A DNA stretch of 64,000 bases from Bryobacteraceae bacterium (GTDB lineage Bacteria; Acidobacteriota; Terriglobia; Bryobacterales; Bryobacteraceae), in contig JAHCHE010000038.1 of the NCBI GenBank assembly GCA_026129905.1, positions 1 through 64,000 on the forward strand, read 5' to 3'. This document shows positions 8,771 through 15,362 of the stretch, in pieces. A model generated the notes under the pieces. It was given only the letters and a program-made list of their open reading frames with translations, was not told the origin of the DNA and did no database searches. Numbering within the stretch: position 1 is the first letter of the stretch; every line of letters starts with the position of its first letter. Both the position numbers and the translations under genes were made by a program.

Positions 8771-10225
8771 ATGCTGGTTATTCCTGGCCGCAAATGCACA
8801 ACGTGCGAAGGCCCGACGCGCCGCGAGTTGATGCGCATCGGCTCAATCGGTGTTCTTGGCTTAAACCTGACGCGCTTCCTGGCCTTGCAGAAGACGGCCG
8901 GCGCCAGTACCTCCGCCGCCAGGTTCGCGGGAGCCCGCGGGTTCTCCAGCGCCAGGTCGGTCGTCTTCATCTTCCTTCAAGGCGGGCCGAGCCATATCGA
9001 TATCTGGGACCCAAAGCCCGACGCGCCGGCCAACATCCGGGGCGACTTCAAGCCGATCAAAACGAAGATTCCGGGCACCCACATCAGCGAGACGATGCCG
9101 ATGATGGCGCAGACGCTCGACAAGTGTACGCTGATCCGCTCGATGAGCTACACCCCGAACGGTCTGTTCAATCACACCGCCGCGATCTACCAGATGCTGA
9201 CCGGCTACCCGCCGGACCGCGTGTCGCCATCCGGCCAGCTCGAGCCGCCCAGCCCGGCGGATTTTCCCACCGCCGGGAGCCACGTCTCGAAGATGAAGCC
9301 GCCCCAGGAGCCGGTGCTGCCGTTCGTCGAGTTGCCGCGGCCGCTTCAGGAGTCCGGCATCATCGGCAAGGGCGGCGCGGCGGGCTTCCTCGGCAAAGCA
9401 TACGATCCGTACCGGCTCTACCAGGATCCGGCGAGGCCGATCCAGCTCGACGACTTGTCATTGCGCAAGGACGTCCCGCCCGAACGGCTGAAGGACCGCT
9501 TCGAGCTGCTGAAGGGCATCAACGGCTCGATGGGCGAACTCGAGAAGGCGCTCAAGGACCAGGCGGTGGACGAATACTACGGCAAAGCCTTCGACCTGGT
9601 GCTGTCCGGCAAGGCGCGCGATGCGTTCGACCTGGCGAAGGAAAAGGATTCCGTCCGCGAGCGCTACGGCATGACCACCTTCGGGCAAAGCCTGCTGATG
9701 AGCCGGCGGCTGATCGAAGCGGGGACGCGGTTCGTGCAGGTGAACTGGCCGTCGGTGGCCAACGGCAATCCGGAAGTGGATTCCTGGGACACGCACGCGG
9801 CGAACTTCGGACCGCTGAAGAACCTGCATTGCCCGAAGCTCGACCGGAGCCTGTCGGCGCTGCTGGAAGACATGGACGACCGGGGCATGCTGAAGGAGAC
9901 CCTGGTGGTCGCCATCGGCGAATTCGGGCGCTCGCCGCGGATGGGCGTGAGCACGTCGGGCAACACGAACTCCCCCGACGGCCGCGACCACTGGCCCTAC
10001 TGCTACAGCGCGATCGTCGCCGGCTGCGGCGTGGCGGCGGGCATGCAATACGGCGAATCGGACCAGACCGCCTCGTCGCCCAAGGACAAGCCGGTACACC
10101 CGAACGACCTGCTGGCGACCGTCTACTACACGCTCGGCATCGACCCGGAGATGGAGATCCTCAACCACCTCAACCAGCCCCGCGAGCTGGTGAAAGGCAA
10201 GATCGTATCGGATCTGTGGGCGTGA
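8771..10225 (+). CDS. DUF1501 family protein, Tat-type signal
   Basis: The 484-residue product starts at ATG 8771, which has a good ribosome site (CTCGGAGGATCGAC). The N-terminus has a twin-arginine-like segment (TRRELMRIGSIGVLGL, RR at 17-18) preceded by a CTTC pair of cysteines. The body shows the DUF1501 hallmarks FIFLQGGPSHIDIWDPKP near 75, a central GTRFVQVNW segment and GEFGRSPRMG with GRDHWPYCYS near 390-415. These resemble the alkaline-phosphatase/sulfatase metal-site layout, to which DUF1501 is distantly related. The gene follows DUF1549/DUF1553 by 26 bases, the usual order, and is probably exported with it. Confidence 0.9.
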   Translation: MLVIPGRKCTTCEGPTRRELMRIGSIGVLGLNLTRFLALQKTAGASTSAARFAGARGFSSARSVVFIFLQGGPSHIDIWDPKPDAPANIRGDFKPIKTKIPGTHISETMPMMAQTLDKCTLIRSMSYTPNGLFNHTAAIYQMLTGYPPDRVSPSGQLEPPSPADFPTAGSHVSKMKPPQEPVLPFVELPRPLQESGIIGKGGAAGFLGKAYDPYRLYQDPARPIQLDDLSLRKDVPPERLKDRFELLKGINGSMGELEKALKDQAVDEYYGKAFDLVLSGKARDAFDLAKEKDSVRERYGMTTFGQSLLMSRRLIEAGTRFVQVNWPSVANGNPEVDSWDTHAANFGPLKNLHCPKLDRSLSALLEDMDDRGMLKETLVVAIGEFGRSPRMGVSTSGNTNSPDGRDHWPYCYSAIVAGCGVAAGMQYGESDQTASSPKDKPVHPNDLLATVYYTLGIDPEMEILNHLNQPRELVKGKIVSDLWA

Positions 10226-10374
10226 CGGTTCGAGGGTAAGGGCGCCGAGATCTACGCCAACGTCGCCTTCAACGCCCGACCCGAAGTCCGATCCCGACGC
10301 CGGTAGAAGCCCTTCTTCGGGCAAGAATTCCCGGGCCGGCGCGCACCATATAGAAGAACAAGGCGGATGGTCCC

Positions 10375-11169
10375 ATGAAGGCGGCGCTGTGGCTGCTGGC
10401 GGCTTCCATCCTCGCGCCGGCATACGGCGCCGGAGAGGGGAAGCGCGAAGCGGCAAACTACTCCTCGGCGAGCATCGTCAATGCCGCCACCAACCTGATC
10501 GGCGCGTACGCTCCCAACACGATCATCACCGTTTACGGCGAAGGGCTCGCGTACGACACCAAAGGCATTTCCTCGGCGGATATCCAGAGCGGCCGGCTTC
10601 CAACCGTGATCAAGGGAGTCCGCATCCTGGTGAATAACATCGCCGCCGGTCTGTATTACGTTTCCCCGACGCAGATCAACTGCCTCGCGCCGGGCAACCT
10701 GCTCCCTGGGAGAGTCGAGCTACAGCTTGTTCACGACGGCCGCGCCGGACCGGCGGTCCGAATCACGCTGCGCGCCGCGGCGCCCGGGCTGTTTCAACTG
10801 GACGCGAAAACGGCCATCGCCACCCGTCCGGATGGAACGCTGCTCACCCGGGAAGCGAGGGCCGAAGGCGGTGACATCGTCGTGCTCTACGCCACCGGGC
10901 TGGGCCGGACCGTGCCGGATTTCTGGTATGGCGAGCTGCCGAACGGGGCCGCGTGGCTGCGGGCGTTCTCCGACTTCAATGTGTTCCTCAACGGCGCTGC
11001 CGTGGACCGCCGGAACATCCTCTACGCGGGCGCGGCGCCCGGATACGCGGGACTCTACCAGGTGAACCTGCGGCTGCCGGAGGAAGTCGAAGCCGACCCC
11101 GAAATCCGCCTCGCGCTGGGCGAGGAGATCAGCCCCGCCGGCATCGCAATCCCGGTTCGCGGGCGGTAG
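10375..11169 (+). CDS. Secreted TIGR03437-type (Solibacter) domain protein
   Basis: The 264-residue product has a signal peptide (about residues 1-21). Nearly all of the rest is the Solibacter C-terminal domain TIGR03437: SIVNAATNLIGAYAPNTI near 35, VSPTQINCLAP near 100, AAPGLFQLD near 140, VVLYATGLGRTVPDFW near 180 and YQVNLRLPEEV near 230. This domain usually caps large secreted proteins, so a near stand-alone copy is somewhat unusual. Its function is unknown. The last 107 bases of coding sequence plus 49 bases beyond the stop are repeated downstream at 12537-12694, on the far side of the Fic module. The stretch 10226-10374 before it holds no gene, only a TATAGA-like box near 10350. Confidence 0.85.
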   Translation: MKAALWLLAASILAPAYGAGEGKREAANYSSASIVNAATNLIGAYAPNTIITVYGEGLAYDTKGISSADIQSGRLPTVIKGVRILVNNIAAGLYYVSPTQINCLAPGNLLPGRVELQLVHDGRAGPAVRITLRAAAPGLFQLDAKTAIATRPDGTLLTREARAEGGDIVVLYATGLGRTVPDFWYGELPNGAAWLRAFSDFNVFLNGAAVDRRNILYAGAAPGYAGLYQVNLRLPEEVEADPEIRLALGEEISPAGIAIPVRGR

Positions 11170-11218
11170 CTCCCGCGCCTCGAACGCTGGCGGCCCGCCG
11201 TGCAGGAGGCGCGAACGG
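11061..11218 (+). repeat. Direct repeat copy A (3' end of the TIGR03437 gene)
   Basis: These 158 bases comprise the last part of the TIGR03437 gene, its TAG stop and 49 bases beyond. They recur at 12537-12694 with four substitutions (11064, 11188, 11201 and 11207) and no gaps, at a constant offset of 1476. This copy is part of the intact gene. The two copies bracket the Fic/antitoxin module. Confidence 0.95.
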
Positions 11219-11278
11219 ACTCCGGACACTCCAACATCATCACTCAGTCTCCACGGCCCTCTCGAGTAAATCCGTGGA

Positions 11279-11887
11279 TCATTCTGAATCGCCGGGCTCG
11301 GAAAGTTGCAGCTTGAGAAGGCCGCTCAGGTACTCTGCCAATTCTGAAACGTCGAAATGACCCTTCTCCCATGCTATGTCTGCTGCCCGGAGTGCCTCAT
11401 AGTAGGGTCTCCTGTCTTCCCTGATTCGTTCGGGCACGATCTTAGTTCCCGGCAGCAACTGGCCATGCTTCAGGCAAAGCAGGTAATAGCACGCGGCTCT
11501 TGCGGTTCGCCCGTTGCCTTCTACGAACGGATGAATCCAGTTGAGCCTCCAAAGCGCATATGCCGGGAGGATTGTCGGATGATCCAAGACCCCCCAATTT
11601 TCATGGACGACGGAGAAGAACCGGTCCATCAAGACGGCGACTTCCCTATAGTGAGGCGGACAGTGATTCCCGACATAGATGGGCTCCTCACGGTAGCGTC
11701 CACCGAACTGGGAAATATTCGAGACCGCCGCATAATTCAAGGCCCAGAGCGTGTACTTGTCGAAAAATTCGACGCCTTTCTTTAGACCAATTTCGATACA
11801 ATTCGACAGCAAGTCATACTGGCGCAGGAGGTTCTGCTCTTGGATTTTGGCGTAAAGCTCCGGGTCATCTTTTTCTCTGACTGACAT
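11279..11887 (-). CDS. fic: Fic-domain protein (AMPylating toxin candidate)
   Basis: The 202-residue protein carries a complete Fic core, HPFVEGNGRTAR at 119-130 (catalytic His119, nucleotide-binding GNGR), within LNWIHPFVEGNGRTARAACY. The substrate-docking flap appears as REEPIYVGNHCPP (66-78). Fic proteins of this kind usually transfer AMP from ATP to a hydroxyl side chain of a target protein; the target here is unknown. No inhibitory helix is seen at either end, which fits class I Fic proteins that rely on a separate antitoxin. A 69-residue gene lies 27 bases upstream in the same direction. The whole module is less GC-rich than its surroundings and is bracketed by a direct repeat, so acquisition by transfer is likely. 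Confidence 0.88.
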   Translation of the reverse strand: MSVREKDDPELYAKIQEQNLLRQYDLLSNCIEIGLKKGVEFFDKYTLWALNYAAVSNISQFGGRYREEPIYVGNHCPPHYREVAVLMDRFFSVVHENWGVLDHPTILPAYALWRLNWIHPFVEGNGRTARAACYYLLCLKHGQLLPGTKIVPERIREDRRPYYEALRAADIAWEKGHFDVSELAEYLSGLLKLQLSEPGDSE

Positions 11888-11914
11888 CGGCTCTGGTTGT
11901 AAGCAGGAAGCCTA

Positions 11915-12124
11915 TTAGCGCAGGAGCCTTATGTGTGTTGACGCAGCACGGACGCTATCCTTCGTGATGCGTTCAGCACCGGCGGGAGCATTGCCGAAGG
12001 CGAAGCTGACTCTTTGCTCGCGTAGTTCCTCTTCCGTTACGACCCTGGTACGAGATGCAGCCAAGAGCCGCATCAGTTCGGGGTCTGGCGCAGGCACCTT
12101 TTGAAACTGCTTCCGATCAGCCAT
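11915..12124 (-). CDS. Small protein upstream of fic, candidate antitoxin
   Basis: The 69-residue charged protein lies directly upstream of fic, in the order antitoxin-toxin and with a 27-base gap. A ribosome site (AAAGGG) precedes its ATG. The middle reads EEELREQRVSFAFGNAP. S40-F-A-F-G44-N45 matches the class I Fic antitoxin motif (S/T)xxxE(G/N) except that the glutamate, which normally blocks ATP gamma-phosphate binding, is replaced by glycine. The second half (ERITKDSVRAAS) looks helical. Similar short proteins are commonly encoded before fic genes. The antitoxin role is inferred from position and this partial motif. Confidence 0.6.
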   Translation of the reverse strand: MADRKQFQKVPAPDPELMRLLAASRTRVVTEEELREQRVSFAFGNAPAGAERITKDSVRAASTHIRLLR

Positions 12125-12536
12125 ATGTATCCCTTTCCCAGCCTCGTCTATCCTCGGTTTTCACGTCTTCAGTGGCACAAAATCCTGACCTCGTGGACCC
12201 GAGATCTTGCTCCACCTACCCGAAGTGCGTTTCGTTGCTATGGCCTGGGTGAAGCGGATCCGATCCGCACCGCACCAATAGAGTAACACACAAGACGTAA
12301 ATTGATTCAACAAAATTCTGCTGGCAGGGAGGGTAGCCTACGAGGCTTAAGGGTTTTCAGTACATACATATGGAGTACATAGGCCTCGACCTCCATCGAC
12401 CGCAGTCCCCAGTTTTGCCCGGATGGCGGTCCCATCATCTTCTCCTCGATGTGAAGGCGGCAGCAGTCCATCTGGCGCGACATCCGTGACGGCTGAAACC
12501 AAGCCGAACTCCTCGGAGTCCACGCATTAGGCCTCG
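12125..12536. other. Low-GC non-coding stretch inside the repeat-bracketed insert
   Basis: No intact gene is seen. 12121-12180 is 30 of 60 G+C, against 43 of 60 in 20641-20700 of argJ. A short inverted repeat GCGGAT-CCG-ATCCGC lies at 12254-12268. On the minus strand the first bases should hold the promoter of the antitoxin-fic pair. A possible transposase relic starts at 12370. Confidence 0.5.
12370..12399 (+). pseudogene. Possible IS110-type transposase N-terminal relic
   Basis: ATG 12370 opens a frame reading MEYIGLDLHR, which closely resembles the first residues of IS110-family transposases, where the aspartate of G-(I/L/V)-D-x-H belongs to the DEDD catalytic set. The frame then loses similarity (PQSPVLPGWR) and stops after about 39 residues. 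If real it is a 5' stub only. With so short a match, chance cannot be excluded. Confidence 0.3.
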
Positions 12537-12694
12537 GGTAAACCTGCGGCTGCCGGAGGAAGTCGAAGCCGACCCCGAAATCCGCCTCGCGCTGGGCGAG
12601 GAGATCAGCCCCGCCGGCATCGCAATCCCGGTTCGCGGGCGGTAGCTCCCGCGCCTCGAACGCCGGCGGCCCGCCGCGCAGGTGGCGCGAACGG
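12537..12694 (+). repeat. Direct repeat copy B (detached 3' end of the TIGR03437 gene)
   Basis: This is the partner of 11061-11218. It carries the same final codons, TAG stop (12643-12645) and 49 following bases, but without any upstream part of the gene, so it cannot be expressed as a protein. Left of it is the low-GC insert; right of it, 16 bases away, is the enolase-superfamily gene fragment. Confidence 0.95.
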
Positions 12695-12710
12695 TTCCGA
12701 TTGCCGATGC

Positions 12711-13020
12711 CTACCTTGCCCGAAACCGCTCGACAATCTCCTCGTCGAGCTCGATGCCTAGCCCCGGCCCCTCCGGAACCGGCACGTATCCATCCACCAG
12801 CGGCGGCAGGTTGCGGACCAGCTTCCGCATCAGCGGCGACGGACGCAGGCAATACTCCACCAACGCATCTTCGGGACCGCAGGCGGCCATCCAGTGCAGA
12901 GAACCCGCGAGGTTGATCCCCGTGCTGAAGCAATGCGGCACGTACCGCCGTTGCGCGGCGCGCGCCAGGCCGGAAACCTGCCTGGCCACCGTCAGCCCGC
13001 CGCAGTAGCTTTGGGAGGAC
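12711..13020 (-). pseudogene. C-terminal fragment of an enolase-superfamily (MR/MLE) enzyme
   Basis: On the minus strand about 100 residues match the C-terminus of mandelate racemase/muconate-lactonizing-type enzymes: CGGLTVARQVSGLARA, then VPHCFSTGINLAGSLHW, then the typical end LVDGYVPVPEGPGLGIELD and a TAG stop at 12713-12711. Upstream of CGGLT the similarity ends abruptly near 13020, where the frame runs into sequence antisense to a membrane-protein gene. The barrel metal ligands are absent, so this is a dead fragment. A matching N-terminal fragment lies on the plus strand at 15134. Confidence 0.8.
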
Positions 13021-13649
13021 AGCCGAAGACCGCGGCCGAAGCCTTCCGCTTGCTGCAGGACAACAAATTCGTAGGGCTGCTGCGCCTCGATCTCCCGACG
13101 GTGTTTGCGATGCCGCTCTACTATTTTCTGTTCCTCGGTCTGTACGCGGCTCTCCGACGAGCCGATCGTGCTTTCGCAACACTGTCCGCGGCTCTCGGAT
13201 TCGTGGGCGTAACGCTCGTGCTCGCGACTCCAACGGCTCTCCCGTTGGTCGCACTCAGTGAGCGGCATGCGCTTGCGGAAACCGAGTTGATAAGAGCGCA
13301 ACTCGAGGCGTCGGGGGAAGCGATACTGGCCACGGACATATGGCGCGGGACGGGCGCCATCGTAGGCGGCATCCTCCTTCAGAGCGCCGCGGTGGTGGTG
13401 GCGGCTGTCATGCTTCGGAGCGACGTCTTCAGCAGGACGACCGCTTATATCGGCATCGTGAACCACGGCCTCGATCTGGCGCACATCCTGGTCGGTCTCC
13501 TCGCGCCGTCGATTGGCGCCGTTCTAATGGCGCTCGCCGGACCGCTGTACCTGGTATGGTTCCCTCTGGTCGGCCGCAGGCTTCTTCAACTGGGAAGAGG
13601 CAGCCGATGCCCGGCGGGCGCGCCGGAAAGGAGCGTCTACTATGAATAG
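13014..13649 (+). pseudogene. N-terminally truncated multi-pass membrane protein (DUF4386-like)
   Basis: About 211 residues of a hydrophobic protein. The segments VFAMPLYYFLFLGLYAAL, a Leu/Val/Ala-rich span near 13180-13250, IVGGILLQSAAVVVAAVML and LVGLLAPSIGAVLMALAG give about five membrane spans. The end (YLVWFPLVGRRLLQLGRG) is typical of DUF4386-type proteins. Family members begin with one or two further spans that are missing. Left of about 13014 the frame is only the antisense of the enolase fragment. It ends inside the first codons of the PQQ gene (8-base overlap) and carries that gene's ribosome site, so its remains may still be transcribed. Confidence 0.6.
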
Positions 13650-15060
13650 ACTGACCCGCAGCCTCCTCTATCCGCTGCTTGCAATCGGCCTGTTCGGCGC
13701 GGACTGGCCTCAGTTTCGCGGTCCGAACGGCTCCGGACTGTGCCCTTCCTGCGGGCAACTGCCGGCCGAGTTTGGGCCTCAAAAGAACGTAGTGTGGAAG
13801 ACAGAGGCGCCGGCGGGCAAGTCGTCCCCCATCCTGGCGGGAGATCGCATTTTCCTTACCGCTTCCGACAGCGGCGAATTGGTTACGATGTGCCTGCGCC
13901 GCCAGGACGGCAAGGTTCTATGGCGCCGGTCCCTCCGCGCCGCCAGGCGGGAAGCCCAGCACACCCTCAATCATCCCGCGGCGCCGACCGCGGTGACCGA
14001 TGGGAAGAGCGTCTACGTCTTTTTCGCCGATTTCGGCCTGGCCGCTTACGATTTCGAGGGCAACGAGCGATGGCAGTTGCCGCTCGGACCGTTTAACAGT
14101 CAACACGGCGTGGTCGGATCGCCCATCTATGCCGATGGAAAAGTGATTCTCGTCTGCGACCAGGACACCGACGCATACATTATCGCGGTGGAAGCGGATA
14201 GCGGGAAGGTGGCCTGGAAAACGCCGCGCGAGGTCATCAACGGGTACTCCACGCCGATCGTTCACCGTCCGGCCGGCGGCCCCGCGCAAGTTATCGCGCC
14301 CGGCTCCTACCAGCTCACCGCGTACTCCGTCGCGGACGGCGAACCGCGCTGGTTCGTTCGAGGTCTCACCTGCCAGCCCAAATCGGCGCCAACCATTGCC
14401 GGGGATATTGTGTACTTCAACGGTTGGACTCCGGGAAACGACTCGGGACAGCAGGTTGAACTGCCCACGTTCTCCGAAGTGATCGCCGCGGCCGACGCCA
14501 ATCGGGACGGGAAGCTCTCGCCGGAGGAACTGCCGCAGCCGTGGCAGCCCACGGGGACCTGGCGCGCGGTCGACCTGGACCGGGATGGTTTTTTGAACGA
14601 GAGGGAATGGACGTTCTTCCGCACCCGCCGGGCGTCGCGCAACGGTTTGCTGGCTGTCAGGCTCGGAGGCAGCGGCGACGTCACAGAGACGCACGTGCTC
14701 TGGCGGCACGAGAAGTCGCTGCCCGACGTGCCGTCGCCGCTCGTTTACAACGGCGTGGTTTTCCTGGTGCGAAGCGGCGGAATCGTGACGACGCTCGACG
14801 CGCTGACCGGCAAGGTACTCAAGCAGGGGCGTTTGATGGGCGCGCTCGAAGACTACTACGCCTCGCCTGTCGGCGCCGGCGGCAAGGTGTACATCGCCGG
14901 GGCGCAGGGCAAGGTCGTCGTGCTGAGCGCCGCCGGCGATTGGGACATTCTGTCGATCAACGCCTTCGATTCGGAAATCTACGCAACGCCGGCAATCGGC
15001 GAGGATCGAATGTACATTCGAACGCGAGACGCCCTGTATGCCATTGGGTCGTCGAAGTAG
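13642..15060 (+). CDS. PQQ-type beta-propeller protein with inserted EF-hand pair
   Basis: The 472-residue product has a signal peptide (MNRLTRSLLYPLLAIGLFGA), then DWPQFRGPNGSG, the usual opening of PQQ_2/BamB-like quinoprotein-fold propellers. Blade motifs recur (ILAGDRIFLTA, GKVLWRR, GKVAWKT, GKVYIAGAQGKVVVLSA). Two EF-hand calcium loops interrupt the propeller: DANRDGKLSPEE (285-296) and DLDRDGFLNERE (311-322), both with good D-x-D-x-D-G ligands. CPSC at 34-37 could bind a metal or form a disulfide. No catalytic dehydrogenase motif was recognised. ATG 13642 has a strong ribosome site (AAAGGAG) in the preceding truncated gene. Confidence 0.8.
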   Translation: MNRLTRSLLYPLLAIGLFGADWPQFRGPNGSGLCPSCGQLPAEFGPQKNVVWKTEAPAGKSSPILAGDRIFLTASDSGELVTMCLRRQDGKVLWRRSLRAARREAQHTLNHPAAPTAVTDGKSVYVFFADFGLAAYDFEGNERWQLPLGPFNSQHGVVGSPIYADGKVILVCDQDTDAYIIAVEADSGKVAWKTPREVINGYSTPIVHRPAGGPAQVIAPGSYQLTAYSVADGEPRWFVRGLTCQPKSAPTIAGDIVYFNGWTPGNDSGQQVELPTFSEVIAAADANRDGKLSPEELPQPWQPTGTWRAVDLDRDGFLNEREWTFFRTRRASRNGLLAVRLGGSGDVTETHVLWRHEKSLPDVPSPLVYNGVVFLVRSGGIVTTLDALTGKVLKQGRLMGALEDYYASPVGAGGKVYIAGAQGKVVVLSAAGDWDILSINAFDSEIYATPAIGEDRMYIRTRDALYAIGSSK

Positions 15061-15133
15061 GCGCCGCGGCCGAGACGGCGCTCGTGGATCCGGGGATGGA
15101 GTATAGTCGTGCCTGAAGAGGAGCGGAACGCGG

Positions 15134-15205
15134 ATGAAGATTACGGATGTCGAGGCTTTGCACCTGCGGTTGCCCGAGGTGGAGGAGATCGCCGATGGTA
15201 CGCAG
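15134..15205 (+). pseudogene. N-terminal fragment of an enolase-superfamily (MR/MLE) enzyme
   Basis: ATG 15134, with a ribosome-site-like AGAGGAG 12-18 bases upstream, starts MKITDVEALHLRLPEVEE followed by IADGTQ, the standard N-terminus of MR/MLE enolase-superfamily enzymes. Similarity then stops (expected D-D-L-L-V) and the frame continues as an unrelated Arg/Ser-rich tail of about 30 codons to TAA near 15296. It complements the C-terminal fragment at 12711-13020, which lies on the other strand. Confidence 0.65.
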
Positions 15206-15362
15206 GGCACAAGGCGTTCCAGCCGGTGTCGATCGGCTGGTCGCCGGAGGCTGCCTTTTGCTCCTCTGGCACTGTGCTCTCCATTCTGGCGCCGATAAGG
15301 AGAGGGTCGCGAGGCGCCGCGCAGTGACGACGCCCTTTCCGGCGCCTTCGCCGCTGCGGGTA
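15206..15362. other. Unassigned sequence after the enolase N-terminal fragment
   Basis: No recognisable gene. One frame reads GHKAFQPVSIGW, faintly like the middle of an MR/MLE enzyme, but it is too short to call. The convergent transglutaminase-like gene ends at 15363. Confidence 0.3.

Noticed and set aside
10300-10330. GCCC/GGGC short hairpin near 10312 as terminator of the DUF1501 gene
   Set aside because: Only four base pairs in the core, no T run.
12894-13013. N-terminal part of the membrane-protein frame before 13014
   Set aside because: Antisense to the enolase C-terminal fragment; hydrophilic and unlike a membrane protein, so the real fragment starts at the junction.
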